Below the pieces are notes generated by a model that had not been told where the DNA came from, searched no databases, and saw only the letters and a list, made by a program, of their open reading frames with translations. DNA of 26,081 bases from DATLYF01 sp035575095 (GTDB taxonomy: Bacteria; Pseudomonadota; Gammaproteobacteria; Competibacterales; Competibacteraceae), in contig DATLYF010000184.1 of assembly GCA_035575095.1 (NCBI GenBank), forward strand, positions 1 to 26,081, written 5' to 3'. Shown piece after piece: positions 24,922 through 26,081 of this stretch. Both the position numbers and the translations under genes were made by a program. Every line of letters starts with the position of its first letter. Within the stretch, counting starts at the first letter, position 1.

Positions 24922-25392
24922 CTATTGCCGCACTGGTAGCCGCAGCAGGAACTGCGCGCGATACTCCTGACCGGCCTCCACCGTCACCCGCCAGTCACTG
25001 CGCCCGACGCTGCACACCGGCAGCAGCGCCTGACCCTGCCAGCTACCGTCGACCTGGCGCTGCAAGACAAAGCGGTTGAAGCCCATGTCCATGCCGACCA
25101 TGTCGAAGCGCACGGCCACCGCCTCGGCCGTGGCGGCGGCGCCGGACAGGCCGACGCGCACGGCAAAGGGCCGCAGGGGGCCGACGGGATTGTCTAGGGA
25201 GAGGGTAATACCGGCAGCCGCCGAGCCGGCACTGCAGGGGCCGCGGCTCGGATCGCAAGCGCCGCTGCCCGGCAGCGCCAGGGCGCCGGATGCGCCCGCG
25301 CTCAGCGCCGGCAAGCGCTCGCGCAACAGCCACGTCGCCACCAGGACGAGCAGCAGCGCCGCCAGACTCACCCAGAGCAAGCGCGGCCGCAC
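24922..25392 (-). CDS. uncharacterised membrane-anchored protein with Met/Cys-containing periplasmic domain
   Basis: Encodes 156 aa with a GTG start, three bases after the stop of the MutT-ThiE gene, so in one operon. An N-terminal hydrophobic helix (about residues 5-22) flanked by arginines predicts a single-pass anchor with a periplasmic domain. A short linker contains Cys46 and Cys53. The domain (about 62-153) is beta-rich, with FDMVGMDMGFNRFVL (Met98, Met101, Met103) and ALLPVCSVGRSDWRVTV (Cys127). The order of strand, Met-rich turn, 'DGSWQG', and Cys/Trp strand resembles FixH/YtkA-like immunoglobulin-type domains, some of which bind copper. That is a weak inference from pattern only, and I do not recognise the family. 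The coding strand is supported by operon spacing and the protein-like composition of this frame. Confidence 0.7.
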   Translation of the reverse strand: MRPRLLWVSLAALLLVLVATWLLRERLPALSAGASGALALPGSGACDPSRGPCSAGSAAAGITLSLDNPVGPLRPFAVRVGLSGAAATAEAVAVRFDMVGMDMGFNRFVLQRQVDGSWQGQALLPVCSVGRSDWRVTVEAGQEYRAQFLLRLPVRQ

Positions 25393-25395
25393 GGT

Positions 25396-26081
25396 TCAGT
25401 CGTCCCACAGCCCGCGGATGGCGGCGATGCCCTGGGCACCGTGCCGCCAGGCCGTTTCCAGATCCGTCCGCCGCAGCCCGCCCAGCGCGTAGACCGGCAG
25501 CGTGGCCTGCTCGGTCAGCGCCTGCAATCCGCTCCAGCCCAGGGTCGGCGCGCCGGGATGGCTGGCGGTCGGGAGCACCGGCCCGAGCACCGCGAAATCC
25601 ACGCCGATGCGGCAGGCGTGGGCCAGCTCCGCGGCATCGTGACAGGAAGCCCCCAGCCAGCCGGCCAGCGCGGGGCGGCGCTCCAGGGCCCGCAGCCGCA
25701 TGCTGCTCAGGTGCAGCCCGTCTGCGCTCACCGCTTGCGCCTGCTCGGGGGTGCCGTTGAGCAGCAGGCGCGCGCCATGGGCTCGCGTCAGTGCCTGTGC
25801 CTCCCGGTACAGGGCCAGCAACTCCGCTTGCGCCAGCCCGGGCGCCCGCAACTGCACCAGGCGCACGCCGCGCTGCATCGCCCGTTCCAGCCGCGCCAGC
25901 CAGCCGTCCCGGTCGCCGCCCGGCGCGGGGGCGATGAGGTACTCGGCGGGCAGGCGCAGGGCGTTGATGATGGGCACGTCGGCGGCGGGGAAGACGGCCG
26001 GGTCCAGGACTTCAGGGCGGCGCCAGGCCAGGGGCTGGTCCTCGCGGCCGTGGGGCTCGCCGCGCCAGGCGTCCACCCGCC
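25396..26081 (-). CDS. MutT-type Nudix hydrolase fused to ThiE/TenI-like domain, C-terminal part (5' end outside window)
   Basis: Open from the right edge to TGA at 25396-25398; about 228 residues are visible. The first 40 residues (WRGEPHGREDQPLAWRRPEV, then FPAADVPIINAL) are the end of a MutT-like Nudix domain, which cleans 8-oxo-dGTP from the nucleotide pool. The Nudix box itself lies outside the window. The rest (YLIAPAP onwards) is a TIM barrel of the thiamine-phosphate-synthase family, with RLVQLRAPG, SADGLHLSS, FAVLGPVLPTASHPGAPTLGW and VYALGGL. ThiE enzymes normally have Lys shortly after QLR; here the sequence is LRAPG, so the domain probably does not make thiamine phosphate. This fusion is known in gammaproteobacteria near the pilBCD/coaE locus. 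It heads the operon with the 156-aa membrane protein. Confidence 0.88.
   Translation of the reverse strand, partial: RVDAWRGEPHGREDQPLAWRRPEVLDPAVFPAADVPIINALRLPAEYLIAPAPGGDRDGWLARLERAMQRGVRLVQLRAPGLAQAELLALYREAQALTRAHGARLLLNGTPEQAQAVSADGLHLSSMRLRALERRPALAGWLGASCHDAAELAHACRIGVDFAVLGPVLPTASHPGAPTLGWSGLQALTEQATLPVYALGGLRRTDLETAWRHGAQGIAAIRGLWDD

Overview
This window is a GC-rich (roughly two-thirds G+C by eye), densely coding chromosomal segment with standard bacterial starts and Shine-Dalgarno sites. Gene content and order (rluD-pgeF-clpB divergent from bamD; sucCD; pilSR-pilA; pilBCD-coaE-zapD) are those of a gammaproteobacterium. The MutT-ThiE fusion, the PP0621-type gene next to pilS and the GC content suggest a Chromatiales/Ectothiorhodospiraceae-like or pseudomonad-like lineage, but I cannot name the genus. 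I see no tRNA, rRNA, IS element, prophage or CRISPR array. This is mostly core genome with a few small uncharacterised genes.

Bases 1-1500 hold the least familiar material. The 3' end of a sigma-54 activator gene is followed by two near-identical palindromes 31 bp apart, an IHF-like site and a good -24/-12 promoter. These lie upstream of two small exported proteins: a PepSY-domain protein and a His/Gln-rich peptide. I read this as a self-contained sigma-54 regulon of unknown stimulus. A DedA-family membrane protein follows (1509-2072).

Bases 2146-9617 are all on the minus strand. They carry glmS and galU, which feed UDP-GlcNAc and UDP-glucose into the cell envelope, then clpB behind a sigma-32-type heat-shock promoter, pgeF and rluD. 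bamD (outer-membrane assembly) diverges from rluD and is followed by a nitroreductase-family gene. nadE, sucD and sucC are on the minus strand (11098-14913), with a strong terminator after sucD and a clear promoter before sucC.

Bases 15075-24864 are on the plus strand and form the type IV pilus region. It comprises a small PP0621-type zinc-ribbon protein, the two-component system pilS-pilR, a sigma-54-driven pilA with its own terminator, and the assembly operon pilB-pilC-pilD-coaE. zapD follows. PilS/PilR would control pilA through the near-consensus -24/-12 promoter. PilB (ATPase), PilC (platform) and PilD (prepilin peptidase) would build the fibre.

The right end (24922-26081, minus) holds an uncharacterised membrane-anchored, Met/Cys-containing protein, downstream of a truncated MutT-ThiE-type fusion. 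The yacG gene often found at this locus is not present.
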